From: Mariniradius saccharolyticus AK6 | Lineage (GTDB): Bacteria > Bacteroidota > Bacteroidia > Cytophagales > Cyclobacteriaceae | DNA: 64,000 nt | Assembly: GCF_000330725.2 (NCBI RefSeq) | Contig: NZ_AMZY02000004.1 | Coordinates: forward strand, 62,001 to 126,000 | Direction of reading: 5' to 3' | Shown: positions 1 to 8,441 of the stretch, in pieces | How the letters are laid out: every line of letters starts with the position of its first letter | Numbering within the stretch: the first letter of the stretch is position 1 | Notes under the pieces: model-generated | The model's database searches: none | What the model was told of the DNA's origin: nothing | The model's input: only the letters and a program-made list of their open reading frames with translations | Translations under genes and position numbers: made by a program

Positions 1-711
1 GGAGGATTGGGCTTCTTGGCAGCGGCCTACATCATCGCCAAATGGATTGACAAAGCGGACATGGACCGTCAACAACAACTGGACCGGTTTAAGTTCATGG
101 GAATCGCCATAACGGTAGTCATCATGCTCGGTGCCGTACTCTTCAATGCGCTGCTGATTGACTGGAACGCCCATGTAAAATTCCCAGAATTCCTGTCGGC
201 GTTCGAAAAATTTGCGCGTGAGAGCGAAGACGAACTCATGGCGATGACGAAGTTCCTGACGGATTTCCAGAATACGGGGGAATTCCTCATGGGACTGTTG
301 GTCATCGGAATCCTAGCGGGAATAGGCGAAGAGGTACTATTCCGCGGCGTCCTTCAACCCAAACTCCAGTTCTACATTGGCAATCCACATGTAGGGATTT
401 GGTTGGCAGCGTTTATTTTCTCAGCCATCCACTTGCAGTTTTATGGCTTCTTGCCAAGGATGTTTTTGGGCGCTGTGTTTGGGTATCTATACCACTATTC
501 GGGCAGTCTAACGTACCCGATTGTCGCTCATATCCTCAACAATTCGTTTACGGTCGTGATGATCTACCTGAATGGTCTGGGAAAAGTGGAATTCAATATT
601 GAGGAAACCGAACAGGTTTCGCTGCCGCTTGCGCTGCTTGGTCTTGGAGTTCTGCTGGTCGCGTTGAGGTTTTTCAAGGAAAAAATGGCAATCCGACCGA
701 TAGATGGATAA
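1..711 (+). CDS. CPBP family intramembrane metalloprotease (5' partial)
   Basis: The reading frame is open to the left edge, so the true start lies outside the window. The protein is a CPBP (CAAX protease and bacteriocin-processing) membrane protease. The three family motifs are visible: EEVLFRG (EExxxR) near residues 107-113, FSAIH about 30 residues later, and HILNN near residue 175. Hydrophobic stretches between them fit several membrane helices, and the C-terminus ends in a last helix plus a basic tail. Substrates of bacterial members are mostly unknown. The stop overlaps the start of the next gene by 8 bases, which suggests one transcript with the DUF2007 and cdsA genes. Confidence 0.88.
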   Translation, partial: GGLGFLAAAYIIAKWIDKADMDRQQQLDRFKFMGIAITVVIMLGAVLFNALLIDWNAHVKFPEFLSAFEKFARESEDELMAMTKFLTDFQNTGEFLMGLLVIGILAGIGEEVLFRGVLQPKLQFYIGNPHVGIWLAAFIFSAIHLQFYGFLPRMFLGAVFGYLYHYSGSLTYPIVAHILNNSFTVVMIYLNGLGKVEFNIEETEQVSLPLALLGLGVLLVALRFFKEKMAIRPIDG

Positions 712-910
712 CTGGCAGCCTGTTTTCAAAGATAGTTCCCCTGTGAGGGTGGAAATCGTGAAGGCGATCTTGGAAGAAAACGACATTCCAGCAGTTGTGC
801 TAAACAAACAAGAATCAGTATACAAATTGCATGGGGCATATGAGGTATTAGTGCCAAAAAATGAATTTCTTAAGGCAATAAATATTGTAAAGAATGAGAT
901 CACCTTTTAG
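704..910 (+). CDS. DUF2007 domain protein, small putative signalling protein
   Basis: A 68-residue protein that matches the DUF2007 pattern (PII/ferredoxin-like fold, 'putative signal transducing protein'): an N-terminal 'PVF.DSSPVRVEIVKAILEE' type helix region, then a beta strand with 'IPAVVLNKQ' and a C-terminal helix. It has no signal peptide, so it should be cytoplasmic. It overlaps the CPBP gene at its start and cdsA at its end, so the three genes are probably translationally coupled. Its molecular role is not known. Family assignment is by pattern recall only. Confidence 0.8.
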   Translation: MDNWQPVFKDSSPVRVEIVKAILEENDIPAVVLNKQESVYKLHGAYEVLVPKNEFLKAINIVKNEITF

Positions 911-1751
911 GATACGTGACCGGTTCAACATAAATAGCTATAGTAACCTTGCCCAACGGGTGATCACGGCCATTATTGGTGCCGCCATTATCATTTCCGG
1001 GTCCATCATAAGTCCTTGGCTGTATTTTTTGATTTTCGGATTGATCCAGGCTTTTTCCCAAATGGAATTCTATAAGCTTTCGGGATTGGACGGCATGCTT
1101 CCGCTCAAAAGCTACGGGACATTTCTGGGGATCATCATTTTTACGATTTCATTTGCCACGGGTATGGGGCTTTTGGATGACGAATTCTATTTCCTGATCT
1201 TTCCATTGGCCTCCCTGGTGTTTTTCATCAAACTTTACCGGAAATCCGACAAGAAACCATTTACTGGAATTGCGTTCACCTTTTTGGGGATTTTCTATGT
1301 GGCGGTTCCTTTCGCGTTGTTGAATGTGGCGGCATTTTCCGTGGATGGCTCATTCCATTATGAGGTGATTATTGGTTCCCTTTTCATTCTTTGGGCCTCG
1401 GATTCTGGAGCCTATTTTGCGGGGACGAAGTTTGGCAAGACCAAACTCTTCGAGCGGGTATCTCCCAAGAAATCATGGGAAGGATTTTTGGGCGGGGCGG
1501 CATCGGCATTGCTCGTGGCATATGTATTGTCGAAATATTTCAATTCCCTCCAAGAATGGCAATGGCTCTGCATCGCCGCTATCATCATCATCGCTGGGAC
1601 ATACGGTGACCTGATTGAGTCGCTTTTCAAGCGGAGTATCGAGATAAAAGATTCGGGAAAAACCCTTCCGGGACACGGGGGATTCATGGACCGATTTGAC
1701 GGATTGTTACTTTCGGCGCCCTTTATCGCCGCCTTTTTGAAAATCTTCTAA
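894..1751 (+). CDS. cdsA: Phosphatidate cytidylyltransferase (CDP-diglyceride synthase)
   Basis: Makes CDP-diacylglycerol from phosphatidic acid and CTP, the branch point for phosphatidylethanolamine and acidic phospholipids. The 285-residue protein has a basic N-terminus followed by about eight hydrophobic segments. The C-terminal CdsA signature is clear: SPKKSWEGFLGG, then 'GDLIESLFKR' and 'KDSGKTLPGHGGFMDRFDG', where the acidic residues bind Mg/CTP. The start at 894 overlaps the previous gene by 17 bases. A phosphatidylserine decarboxylase 1.4 kb downstream belongs to the same lipid pathway, with glutamate dehydrogenase in between. Confidence 0.93.
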   Translation: MRSPFRIRDRFNINSYSNLAQRVITAIIGAAIIISGSIISPWLYFLIFGLIQAFSQMEFYKLSGLDGMLPLKSYGTFLGIIIFTISFATGMGLLDDEFYFLIFPLASLVFFIKLYRKSDKKPFTGIAFTFLGIFYVAVPFALLNVAAFSVDGSFHYEVIIGSLFILWASDSGAYFAGTKFGKTKLFERVSPKKSWEGFLGGAASALLVAYVLSKYFNSLQEWQWLCIAAIIIIAGTYGDLIESLFKRSIEIKDSGKTLPGHGGFMDRFDGLLLSAPFIAAFLKIF

Positions 1752-1822
1752 TGCAACCCAAGGCATATTAAAAATCTCCTTAATATTGTACCAAATTTCA
1801 AAGTCAACTAAACAAACCCAAT

Positions 1823-3100
1823 ATGGCTTACATTGAACCGGCTCCGATCAAGGATAAAGAGAATCCTTTGGAGTCTATGATGGAAAGATTCAATCTCGCA
1901 GCACAAAAACTTGGCCTGTCAGAAGAGGTTTACAACGTGCTAAAAAACCCCGCCAAACAGGTTATCGTCTCCCTTCCGATCACCATGGACAATGGGAAGA
2001 TCAAGGTTTTTGAGGGAATCAGAGTGATCCACTCCAATATCCTTGGCCCCGCAAAAGGCGGCATTCGGTTTGCGCCGGACGTGCATTTGGATGAGGTGAG
2101 GGCGTTGGCTGCATGGATGACTTGGAAATGTGCGGTGGTGGATATACCATATGGGGGCGGAAAAGGTGGCGTGCGCTGCAATCCACGTGAGATGTCAGCG
2201 GGAGAAATCGAGCGGTTGGTCAGGGCGTATACACTTGCGATGATCGATGTTTTCGGCCCAGACAAGGATATCCCTGCACCGGATATGGGCACGGGACCAA
2301 GAGAAATGGCTTGGTTGATGGACGAATACTCCAAAGCCCACGGCATGACCGTCAACGCGGTAGTGACCGGCAAGCCACTCGTATTGGGTGGATCCTTAGG
2401 AAGAACCGAAGCAACGGGACGGGGCGTAATGGTAACGGCCTTGGCAGCGATGCAAAAATTGAAAATAAACCCATTCCAAGCTACCTGCGCCGTACAGGGT
2501 TTCGGCAACGTAGGTTCATGGGCTGCACAATTACTGGAGGAACGTGGCTTGAAAGTGGTCTCGATCTCTGATATTTCCGGTGCCTACTACAATTCAAATG
2601 GTATCAATATCCAAGAAGCCATCGCATACCGTGACGGTAACAAAGGAACCTTGGAAGGTTATCAAGGAGCGGAAAAACTAAGCAACCCGATGGAACTGTT
2701 GGAACTTGAGGTGGATGTACTCGTACCCGCTGCGGTTGAGGACGTTATCACCATCGGCAATGCCGATAAGATCAAAGCAAAATTGATCGTGGAGGGAGCC
2801 AACGGTCCAACATCCGCCAAGGCGGACGCCATCTTGAATGAGAAAGGCATCATGGCCGTACCGGATATCTTGGCCAATGCCGGCGGCGTGACTGTTTCCT
2901 ATTTCGAATGGGTTCAGAATCGCCTTGGCTATAAATGGACCGCCGAACGTGTCAACAGAAGATCCGACAGGATCATGAAAGATGCGTTTGACCATGTTTA
3001 CCAAGCAGCAGTGAAATACGATGTGCCTATGCGTATTGCAGCCTATATCGTTGCAATAGACAAGGTGGCAAAAACCTACACCTTCAGGGGAGGGTTCTAA
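1823..3100 (+). CDS. gdhA: Glu/Leu/Phe/Val dehydrogenase (glutamate dehydrogenase)
   Basis: Catalyses reversible oxidative deamination of glutamate to 2-oxoglutarate and ammonia with NAD(P). Length (425 aa) is usual for the hexameric class. Motifs seen: KGGIRF and PYGGGKGGVRCNP (substrate-binding and catalytic lysines), PAPDMGTG, and the Rossmann motif GFGNVGSW in the second half. The ATG at 1823 gives a normal N-terminus. It forms its own unit: 71 bases separate it from cdsA, and a strong hairpin lies 24 bases after the stop. Cofactor preference cannot be read with confidence. In this window it would connect 2-oxoglutarate from hydroxyproline breakdown with ammonium. Confidence 0.93.
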   Translation: MAYIEPAPIKDKENPLESMMERFNLAAQKLGLSEEVYNVLKNPAKQVIVSLPITMDNGKIKVFEGIRVIHSNILGPAKGGIRFAPDVHLDEVRALAAWMTWKCAVVDIPYGGGKGGVRCNPREMSAGEIERLVRAYTLAMIDVFGPDKDIPAPDMGTGPREMAWLMDEYSKAHGMTVNAVVTGKPLVLGGSLGRTEATGRGVMVTALAAMQKLKINPFQATCAVQGFGNVGSWAAQLLEERGLKVVSISDISGAYYNSNGINIQEAIAYRDGNKGTLEGYQGAEKLSNPMELLELEVDVLVPAAVEDVITIGNADKIKAKLIVEGANGPTSAKADAILNEKGIMAVPDILANAGGVTVSYFEWVQNRLGYKWTAERVNRRSDRIMKDAFDHVYQAAVKYDVPMRIAAYIVAIDKVAKTYTFRGGF

Positions 3101-3116
3101 AAAAACGAAACTTTCT

Positions 3117-3124
3117 TATCTTTG
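3117..3124 (+). promoter_or_regulatory. Candidate -7 element for psd
   Basis: TATCTTTG is an exact match to the Bacteroidota -7 consensus TAnnTTTG, 43 bases before the ATG at 3167. A weak -33 candidate (GTTC) lies 19 bases upstream. If used, the transcript would begin inside the hairpin at 3124-3150. Confidence 0.45.
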
Positions 3125-3160
3125 GGGCGTGGAATCAGCTTTCACGCCCCAATTAATTTT
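3124..3160 (+). terminator. Hairpin between gdhA and psd
   Basis: Arms GGGGCGTG (3124-3131) and CACGCCCC (3143-3150) are perfectly complementary with an 11-base loop. They are followed by the A/T-rich stretch AATTAATTTT. It is placed as a terminator for gdhA, but it also sits at the expected start of the psd transcript, so it could be a 5' UTR structure instead. Confidence 0.6.
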
Positions 3161-3166
3161 AAGACC

Positions 3167-3829
3167 ATGAGTATCCACAAGGAAGGAAGAAAATTATTGT
3201 TTTGGCTTTTGTTGGTATTGGTAGCCGTCAATGTCGCACTTGTCCAACTGCTGCCTGAAATGGAAACCCTTCAAAATGTAGCCTTGTTGGTTTCTGTGAT
3301 TATTTATTTGCTGATCCTCCAGTTTTTCAGGAATCCGTTTGTTGCACTGCCAAAAGAAGATAACCTTGTTTTTGCTCCTGCAGACGGAAAGGTTGTAGTA
3401 ATCGAAGAAACCGAGGAAACCGAGTATCTCAAAGAAAAAAGAAAGCAGGTTTCGATTTTCATGTCACCTTTCAATGTCCACGTCAACCGTTCGCCGATCG
3501 CGGGGGTCGTTGAGTTTTTCAAGTATCATCCGGGCAAATACCTTGTCGCCTGGCACCCCAAGTCCAGTACCGAAAACGAACGTACCACCATGGTCGTCCG
3601 CCATCAAAATGGCACCAAACTCCTCGTCCGTCAAATCGCCGGAGCCCTAGCCCGCCGAATCAAATGGTATGTGAAGGAAGGTTCCCCGTTGCCACAGGGC
3701 GGAGAATTTGGCTTCATCAAGTTTGGTTCCCGAGTAGATATTTTCCTTCCTTTGGATGCAGAAGTGTTGGTAAGCCTCGATGAAAAGACCAAAGGAGGCA
3801 GGACACCGATCGCAAGGTTGAAAAGCTAG
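3167..3829 (+). CDS. psd: Phosphatidylserine decarboxylase family protein
   Basis: Converts phosphatidylserine to phosphatidylethanolamine using a pyruvoyl cofactor made by self-cleavage. The 220-residue form is the short 'archaeal-type' version. Two N-terminal hydrophobic segments (about residues 10-30 and 35-50) anchor it in the inner membrane, followed by MSPFNVHVNRSP near residue 100. The self-processing site is near the C-terminus, in GFIKFGSRVDIFLP, where cleavage is expected between G and S. I chose the ATG at 3167 because the longer frame needs a TTG inside the upstream hairpin. Its stop overlaps the stop of the convergent gene. Confidence 0.9.
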   Translation: MSIHKEGRKLLFWLLLVLVAVNVALVQLLPEMETLQNVALLVSVIIYLLILQFFRNPFVALPKEDNLVFAPADGKVVVIEETEETEYLKEKRKQVSIFMSPFNVHVNRSPIAGVVEFFKYHPGKYLVAWHPKSSTENERTTMVVRHQNGTKLLVRQIAGALARRIKWYVKEGSPLPQGGEFGFIKFGSRVDIFLPLDAEVLVSLDEKTKGGRTPIARLKS

Positions 3830-4290
3830 GACCTTCGCTTTCTGCTGTAAGCAAACCCCAACAACAGCGTACTGACAAAAAATATCAATGTGGTCCACTC
3901 GTAAGTGCGGGTGGACTTTTGCTTTTCCTGCATTTCAAGGTCCTTTTCAGCAAGGACTTTTTTCAATGTGGCTATCTCTCGTTCCTGCTTTTGGGAGATG
4001 AATTTGTAATCGTTCTTTTCGTAGGTAATTTCGGTTTTCTCTATATCCCGAAGCAGCTTCAATTCCTCCATGATAAGGTTGTCCTTGTCAATGATGCGCT
4101 CCATCCAACCATGGGTTTCGACCATGTCTTTCTTCGTTCGATTCCCAAAAATCCCCGTTTTCTTGGATTCCGAGACTTTCCACGCTTGGTGCAGCGACTC
4201 CCGTTCCTCAACCAGTTTTTTGAGTTTTTCTTGGGCAAATGATTCTGAAACTAAAAGAAAAGCTAAACAGACAAGCAGGATTTTTCTCAT
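3826..4290 (-). CDS. Hypothetical secreted coiled-coil protein with C-terminal membrane anchor
   Basis: I do not recognise a family. The 154-residue product starts with a signal peptide (MRKILLVCLAFLLVSESFAQ, cleavage after SFA likely). A long, charged, helix-prone region of about 100 residues rich in K and E follows. Near the C-terminus there is one membrane segment (TLIFFVSTLLLGFAY) followed by RKRRS. This topology places the helical region in the periplasm, tethered to the inner membrane. The ATG at 4290 was chosen because it begins the signal peptide; a TTG extension to 4320 is unlikely. Its TAG stop and the psd TAG stop share the palindrome CTAG. Confidence 0.72.
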   Translation of the reverse strand: MRKILLVCLAFLLVSESFAQEKLKKLVEERESLHQAWKVSESKKTGIFGNRTKKDMVETHGWMERIIDKDNLIMEELKLLRDIEKTEITYEKNDYKFISQKQEREIATLKKVLAEKDLEMQEKQKSTRTYEWTTLIFFVSTLLLGFAYSRKRRS

Positions 4291-4335
4291 GAGAAATTCA
4301 ATTTTCCCTTGAATTAACAAATCCTGTGCCGATAG

Positions 4336-4719
4336 CTAGCGCCCGCGTGGCTTGGCTTTGACCTGTATCTTCTTCTTGAGTGTTCCCTTACGCCTCTTGG
4401 TATCGGTGTAAAAATTGTACAGGTAATTAACTGCAAAAACGGTCAACGTCAAAGGCGTGAACAGACTTGGCATCATGGTCTTGACACCTATTAGGATGAC
4501 CAAAGCCGCGATAATGCCGACTTTGAAGGTCGTATGACTTTCGGGATAGATGTTTTTGATCAAATAAAGACTAAGGATCTCCGCCCCTATCAATAGTAGG
4601 ATCAGGTAGGTCAGCATTTCATGCATGCCAGTTTGGCTGGACCAGACTACCCAGGCAAGTCCTGCGGCTACCATAATCAGCGAAATCGCATGGATGGATG
4701 TATTCAGACGTTCTTTCAT
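4336..4719 (-). CDS. Hypothetical four-helix membrane protein
   Basis: A 127-residue protein with about four hydrophobic segments (roughly residues 10-28, 35-53, 66-82 and 86-104) and a strongly basic tail ending KRRKGTLKKKIQVKAKPRGR. The tail suggests a cytoplasmic C-terminus. I see no catalytic motif and no family I can name. It lies upstream of the coiled-coil gene on the same strand, with 45 bases between them, so the two may be co-transcribed. Confidence 0.68.
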   Translation of the reverse strand: MKERLNTSIHAISLIMVAAGLAWVVWSSQTGMHEMLTYLILLLIGAEILSLYLIKNIYPESHTTFKVGIIAALVILIGVKTMMPSLFTPLTLTVFAVNYLYNFYTDTKRRKGTLKKKIQVKAKPRGR

Positions 4720-4832
4720 CAGTTATTTCAGGTTGGCACAAATAAGATAGAGAATCCTTTCCCAATTTCAAAAAATCGAAAGCGCTTCGGCCAAAAGCCT
4801 TAAATTGTTGTCGGATATGATTCGAATGTTTT

Positions 4833-5435
4833 ATGGACCTGCAATACCCGCTTGAACTTTTGGGAACCTTCGTTTTTGCGATTTCAGGGGCCTTGGCAGT
4901 CAGGGACAAGGAACACGACGTGTTTGGCGCGGGCTTCACGGGCTTCGTTACCGCAATTGGTGGCGGTACGCTAAGAGACTTGCTCTTGGATTCGCATCCT
5001 TTGGTTTGGATCGGGGATATCCATTTCTTATATGCCATTCTATTGGGTGTTTTGGCGGCATTTGTTTTTCCCAAAATCCTTTCCAGACTGCGCAAGACGA
5101 TGTTTCTGTTTGACACCTTGGGGATTGCCTTTTTTACGGTCCTGGGTGTAGAAAAATCCCTGAGCCTCGGATTCAGACCGGAAATCGCCGCCATCATGGG
5201 CATGTTCTCCGCAGTGATGGGCGGGGTGATTCGGGATACATTGGTCAATGAAATCCCCATTTTGTTCCGAAAGGAAATCTATGCATCCGCTTGCCTCGCC
5301 GGTGCAATCCTGTATTTGATACTAAACTACTTCGGCCTACAAAGGGACATCAACTTGCTGATCTCCATCTCGGTGATCATCAGTATCCGCTTGATAGCAG
5401 TAAGGTACAAATTGAGTCTGCCGAGGCTGGATTGA
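4833..5435 (+). CDS. TRIC family cation channel (UPF0126/YadS-like)
   Basis: A membrane protein of 200 residues with the duplicated three-helix architecture of prokaryotic TRIC (trimeric intracellular cation) channels. Each half carries the glycine-rich repeat motif: TAIGGGTLRDLLL in the first half and SAVMGGVIRDTLV in the second. Seven hydrophobic segments are visible. Bacterial members conduct monovalent cations in vitro, but their physiological role is unclear. It is transcribed away from the membrane gene at 4336-4719 and is followed by 160 bases before the TonB operon. Confidence 0.88.
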   Translation: MDLQYPLELLGTFVFAISGALAVRDKEHDVFGAGFTGFVTAIGGGTLRDLLLDSHPLVWIGDIHFLYAILLGVLAAFVFPKILSRLRKTMFLFDTLGIAFFTVLGVEKSLSLGFRPEIAAIMGMFSAVMGGVIRDTLVNEIPILFRKEIYASACLAGAILYLILNYFGLQRDINLLISISVIISIRLIAVRYKLSLPRLD

Positions 5436-5508
5436 GGTTCCCTTGCCTTTGGCGATTTGTCTTTGTCCGATCTCTCCCGAGATTGAAAAAGTCAGTCTAC
5501 CTTAAATC

Positions 5509-5541
5509 ACACTTCAGTCACCAAATCCGACACTTCAGTCA
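5509..5541 (+). promoter_or_regulatory. Candidate LytTR-type operator: two 12-bp direct repeats
   Basis: ACACTTCAGTCA occurs at 5509-5520 and again, identically, at 5530-5541, a period of 21 bases. Taken as 9-mers (ACACTTCAG), the repeats are separated by exactly 12 bases. This is the geometry of LytTR-domain response-regulator sites (AgrA, ComE), and ACACTTCAG fits the ComE-box consensus as I recall it (aCAnTTcaG). The site is 56 bases upstream of the TonB receptor ATG, in an operon whose last gene encodes a LytTR regulator. A possible -7 element (CAATTTTG, 5572-5579) follows. Binding is inferred from spacing and context. Confidence 0.7.
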
Positions 5542-5596
5542 GGTTTGATTTTTTGGGATTGGAATCCAATTCAATTTTGGTTCAAATCATTGAGCC

Positions 5597-7747
5597 ATGA
5601 AATTCCTTTTGACCCTCAGTTTCTTCTTTTTCGTCCAAGCGGTCAGCGGACAGACCGCGATCAAGGGCATTGTCAAAGACAGCAAAGGCGAAAGCATCCC
5701 TGGAGTCAATATCTACATCAAGGGGACTTACGACGGCACCACCTCCGAACTGGACGGAAGCTACCTGCTCGAAACCACAGAGACAGGCAAACAGGTAATC
5801 GTATTTCAATACATGGGTTTCAAGACGCAAGAGGAGGAGGTGGAATTGAATGGAGGGGAAATCCAGCTTTCCCCCACACTGCGGGAGACGATCAACGAGA
5901 TGTCGGCGGTCACCATTACGGCAGGTGCCATGGAGGCTTCCGATGAAAAACGGGCCGTAGTGCTTCGCCCGCTTGATATTGTCACAGTGCCTTCCGCCAT
6001 GGGTGATATCATCGGAGCCTTCCAAACATTGCCGGGGACATCCAATGTCGGCAACGACGGGCGTCTTTTTGTACGCGGAGGGGATGCGAGCGAGACTGCC
6101 ATCTTCATCGACGGACTGATGGTCGGCAATGCCTTTGGGACTACCGCATCCAACGTGCCAACCCGTACGCGATTTAACCCCAACCTCTTCAAAGGCTCAT
6201 TCTTCAGCACAGGAGGCTACTCGGCGGAATTTGGAAACGCCATGTCCTCGGCATTGGCCTTGAACTCCGTCGATATTCCTGCACGCACACAAGGTGACTT
6301 GAGCCTGATGTCCGTGGGATTGGGATACTCCCAGACTTTGGTAGGAAAAAACAACAGCCTCACCGCCACGGCCAATTACTTTGACCTAAATCCCTACCAA
6401 CACATCGTTAAACAAAATTTCGACTGGGAACGCGGACCTTTTGGAGTCGATGGGCAGGTTTCCCTGAGGCAAAAAATAGGCAAAAACGGTATGGCCAAGG
6501 GTTTCTTCCATACAGAATCCGGCGGCATGAAAATCTGGCAAAAAGTACCTGGACAGGAAGGGAGGGGTCAATTGGTGGACCTGCGCAACCACTACAGTTT
6601 TGGACAGGGCTCCTTCAAGCAGACGCTTGCAAACGACTGGTCGATGTACGGCGGGCTCGCATTTTCCTACAACGTGGATGAATACAATGTGGCTCCTTTC
6701 GAAATCAAGAATACCAACCAAATCGTTCACGGAAAAGTCGCTGCGGTGAAGGGTTTTTCAGACAGGTTTTCCCTCAAGACAGGCACGGAGGTTTTTCAGT
6801 TTTCCTACAGGGAGTCACTGAAGTCCGAGGGCCTTGAGCGTGAATACAGCGATGCGCAGGTAAACGTTTTCTCCGAAGCCGACTACTACTTCAGCAACAG
6901 CCTCATCATGCGGGCAGGCTTAAGAGTGGCACACACCAGCCTCACTGGGCAGTCATGGGTGGATCCGAGGTTTTCACTGGCCTACAAGTTCAAGCACGAA
7001 GGACAGGTTTCGATTGCCGCGGGAAAATTCAGCCAGCCTGTCGTCGAAACGCTCAGAGTTGTCGCACCAGAAAGCAGCAACACCCGCGCATCCCATCTTT
7101 TACTCAACTATTTCCTGGACAAAAACGGCAGGACGATCCGGGCAGAGGCGTTTTACAAAGACTATGTCAATCTCCTGACCTACCAAGGAGAGCGATTCCT
7201 GTACCGGGACATTGAGCAAAACGGTGAAGGATTTGCCAAAGGATTCGACCTGTTTTACAGGGATCGGAAAAGCTTCAAAAACACCGATTTCTGGGTTACC
7301 TACAGCTTTGTGGACAGCAAAAGGATCTTTGCCAACTTTACCCAAATGGTACAACCTGGCTTTGCGCCAAGACACAATGCCTCAGTGGTGGTCAAGCATT
7401 TTGTCCCAAAACTGAAATCCCAACTTGGGGCTTCCTTTGCCTTCAATGATGGCTATGCCTACACCAATCCCAACTTACCTGGGGAAATGAACGCGAAGAC
7501 ACCTTCATTTCAGGACTTGAGTATCAGCTGGAGTTACCTGCCCAAGCCCAATCTGATCATTCACCTTGCCTGCTCCAATGTGCTCGGTAGGGACAACATA
7601 TTTGGCTATCAGTTTAGCCCGATCCCGAACGAAAATGGTGTCTACGAAAGCCTTCCGATCAGGCAGACGGCACCTAGATTCATTTTCTTGGGCATTTTCC
7701 TCACTCTTTCAAAAGACAAAACAGCGAATAACTTAAACAACTTATAA
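5597..7747 (+). CDS. TonB-dependent receptor with carboxypeptidase-like regulatory domain
   Basis: Outer-membrane transporter of 716 residues. It has an N-terminal signal peptide (cleavage after VSG), then a beta-sandwich carboxypeptidase-regulatory-like domain (about residues 20-105, with IKGIVKDSKGESIPGVNIY and GSYLL). A plug domain (about 110-240) contains RGGDASETAIFIDG. A 22-strand-type barrel makes up the rest. It is shorter than SusC proteins (about 1000 aa) and has no SusD partner, so a glycan substrate is not implied. The substrate cannot be read. It is the first gene of a seven-gene run with gaps of 1-28 bases that ends in a LytS/LytTR pair. Confidence 0.9.
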   Translation: MKFLLTLSFFFFVQAVSGQTAIKGIVKDSKGESIPGVNIYIKGTYDGTTSELDGSYLLETTETGKQVIVFQYMGFKTQEEEVELNGGEIQLSPTLRETINEMSAVTITAGAMEASDEKRAVVLRPLDIVTVPSAMGDIIGAFQTLPGTSNVGNDGRLFVRGGDASETAIFIDGLMVGNAFGTTASNVPTRTRFNPNLFKGSFFSTGGYSAEFGNAMSSALALNSVDIPARTQGDLSLMSVGLGYSQTLVGKNNSLTATANYFDLNPYQHIVKQNFDWERGPFGVDGQVSLRQKIGKNGMAKGFFHTESGGMKIWQKVPGQEGRGQLVDLRNHYSFGQGSFKQTLANDWSMYGGLAFSYNVDEYNVAPFEIKNTNQIVHGKVAAVKGFSDRFSLKTGTEVFQFSYRESLKSEGLEREYSDAQVNVFSEADYYFSNSLIMRAGLRVAHTSLTGQSWVDPRFSLAYKFKHEGQVSIAAGKFSQPVVETLRVVAPESSNTRASHLLLNYFLDKNGRTIRAEAFYKDYVNLLTYQGERFLYRDIEQNGEGFAKGFDLFYRDRKSFKNTDFWVTYSFVDSKRIFANFTQMVQPGFAPRHNASVVVKHFVPKLKSQLGASFAFNDGYAYTNPNLPGEMNAKTPSFQDLSISWSYLPKPNLIIHLACSNVLGRDNIFGYQFSPIPNENGVYESLPIRQTAPRFIFLGIFLTLSKDKTANNLNNL

Positions 7748-7759
7748 ATCACAAAACTC

Positions 7760-8413
7760 ATGAAAAATTCAATCCTAACCATCGCTTTTCTCCTAGCTTC
7801 CATGGTATCAATAGTGGCTTCGAACGACGCTTATGTCCAAGCCATGCAGAAAGCACTTACAAACATGCGCTCTGCCGCAAGTGTCGAGGATTTGAAAAAA
7901 TCCGCCAATGCTTTTGCCAGAATCGCCGAAATGAACACCTCGGAATGGCTGCCTGATTACTATGCCGCACTGACCTATGCCAACATGGGTTTCCGCTCAC
8001 AAGGATCCTTGGCCGAAAAGGACGAATTCTATGCGCAGGCCAAAAAACACATCCAAAAAGCAGATGCCATCTCCCCCAATAACTCTGAAATCGTGGCTGT
8101 ACAAGGTTTCATTACCATGGGCGAGTTGGCGGCAGACCCACAGTCTCGGGGTCAACATCTTTCGGGAGAAGCCATGCAGCTTTTCGGGAAGGCCATTTCC
8201 CTCAATCGCCAAAACCCACGTGCGATTGTAATGATGGCGCAAATGGAATATGGGATGGCCCAGTTTTTTGGCCAAGGCCCCGAAAAAGCCTGCGGCCTAC
8301 TAAACTCGAGCTTGGAGCTTTTCGCCAAAGAAGAAGCATCCAAGGTAGAAGGAAGCATCGAACCCAGGTGGGGAAAGAGTATGGCCGAGGAAATGAAACA
8401 GATATGTAAATAA
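7760..8413 (+). CDS. Periplasmic TPR-like helical-repeat protein
   Basis: A 217-residue exported protein. A signal peptide occupies residues 1-21 (cleavage near VAS). The rest is all-helical, with degenerate 34-residue repeat character: alternating small and aromatic residues in 'WLPDYYAALTYANMGF' and 'AMQLFGKAISLNRQNPRA'. There is a lone cysteine pair, near C178 and the C-terminal IC. It starts 12 bases after the TonB receptor stop. A periplasmic adaptor role alongside the receptor is plausible from the neighbourhood but is not shown by the sequence. Confidence 0.75.
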   Translation: MKNSILTIAFLLASMVSIVASNDAYVQAMQKALTNMRSAASVEDLKKSANAFARIAEMNTSEWLPDYYAALTYANMGFRSQGSLAEKDEFYAQAKKHIQKADAISPNNSEIVAVQGFITMGELAADPQSRGQHLSGEAMQLFGKAISLNRQNPRAIVMMAQMEYGMAQFFGQGPEKACGLLNSSLELFAKEEASKVEGSIEPRWGKSMAEEMKQICK

Positions 8414-8441
8414 CCGACTCGATTCCAAACCACAACTAACG

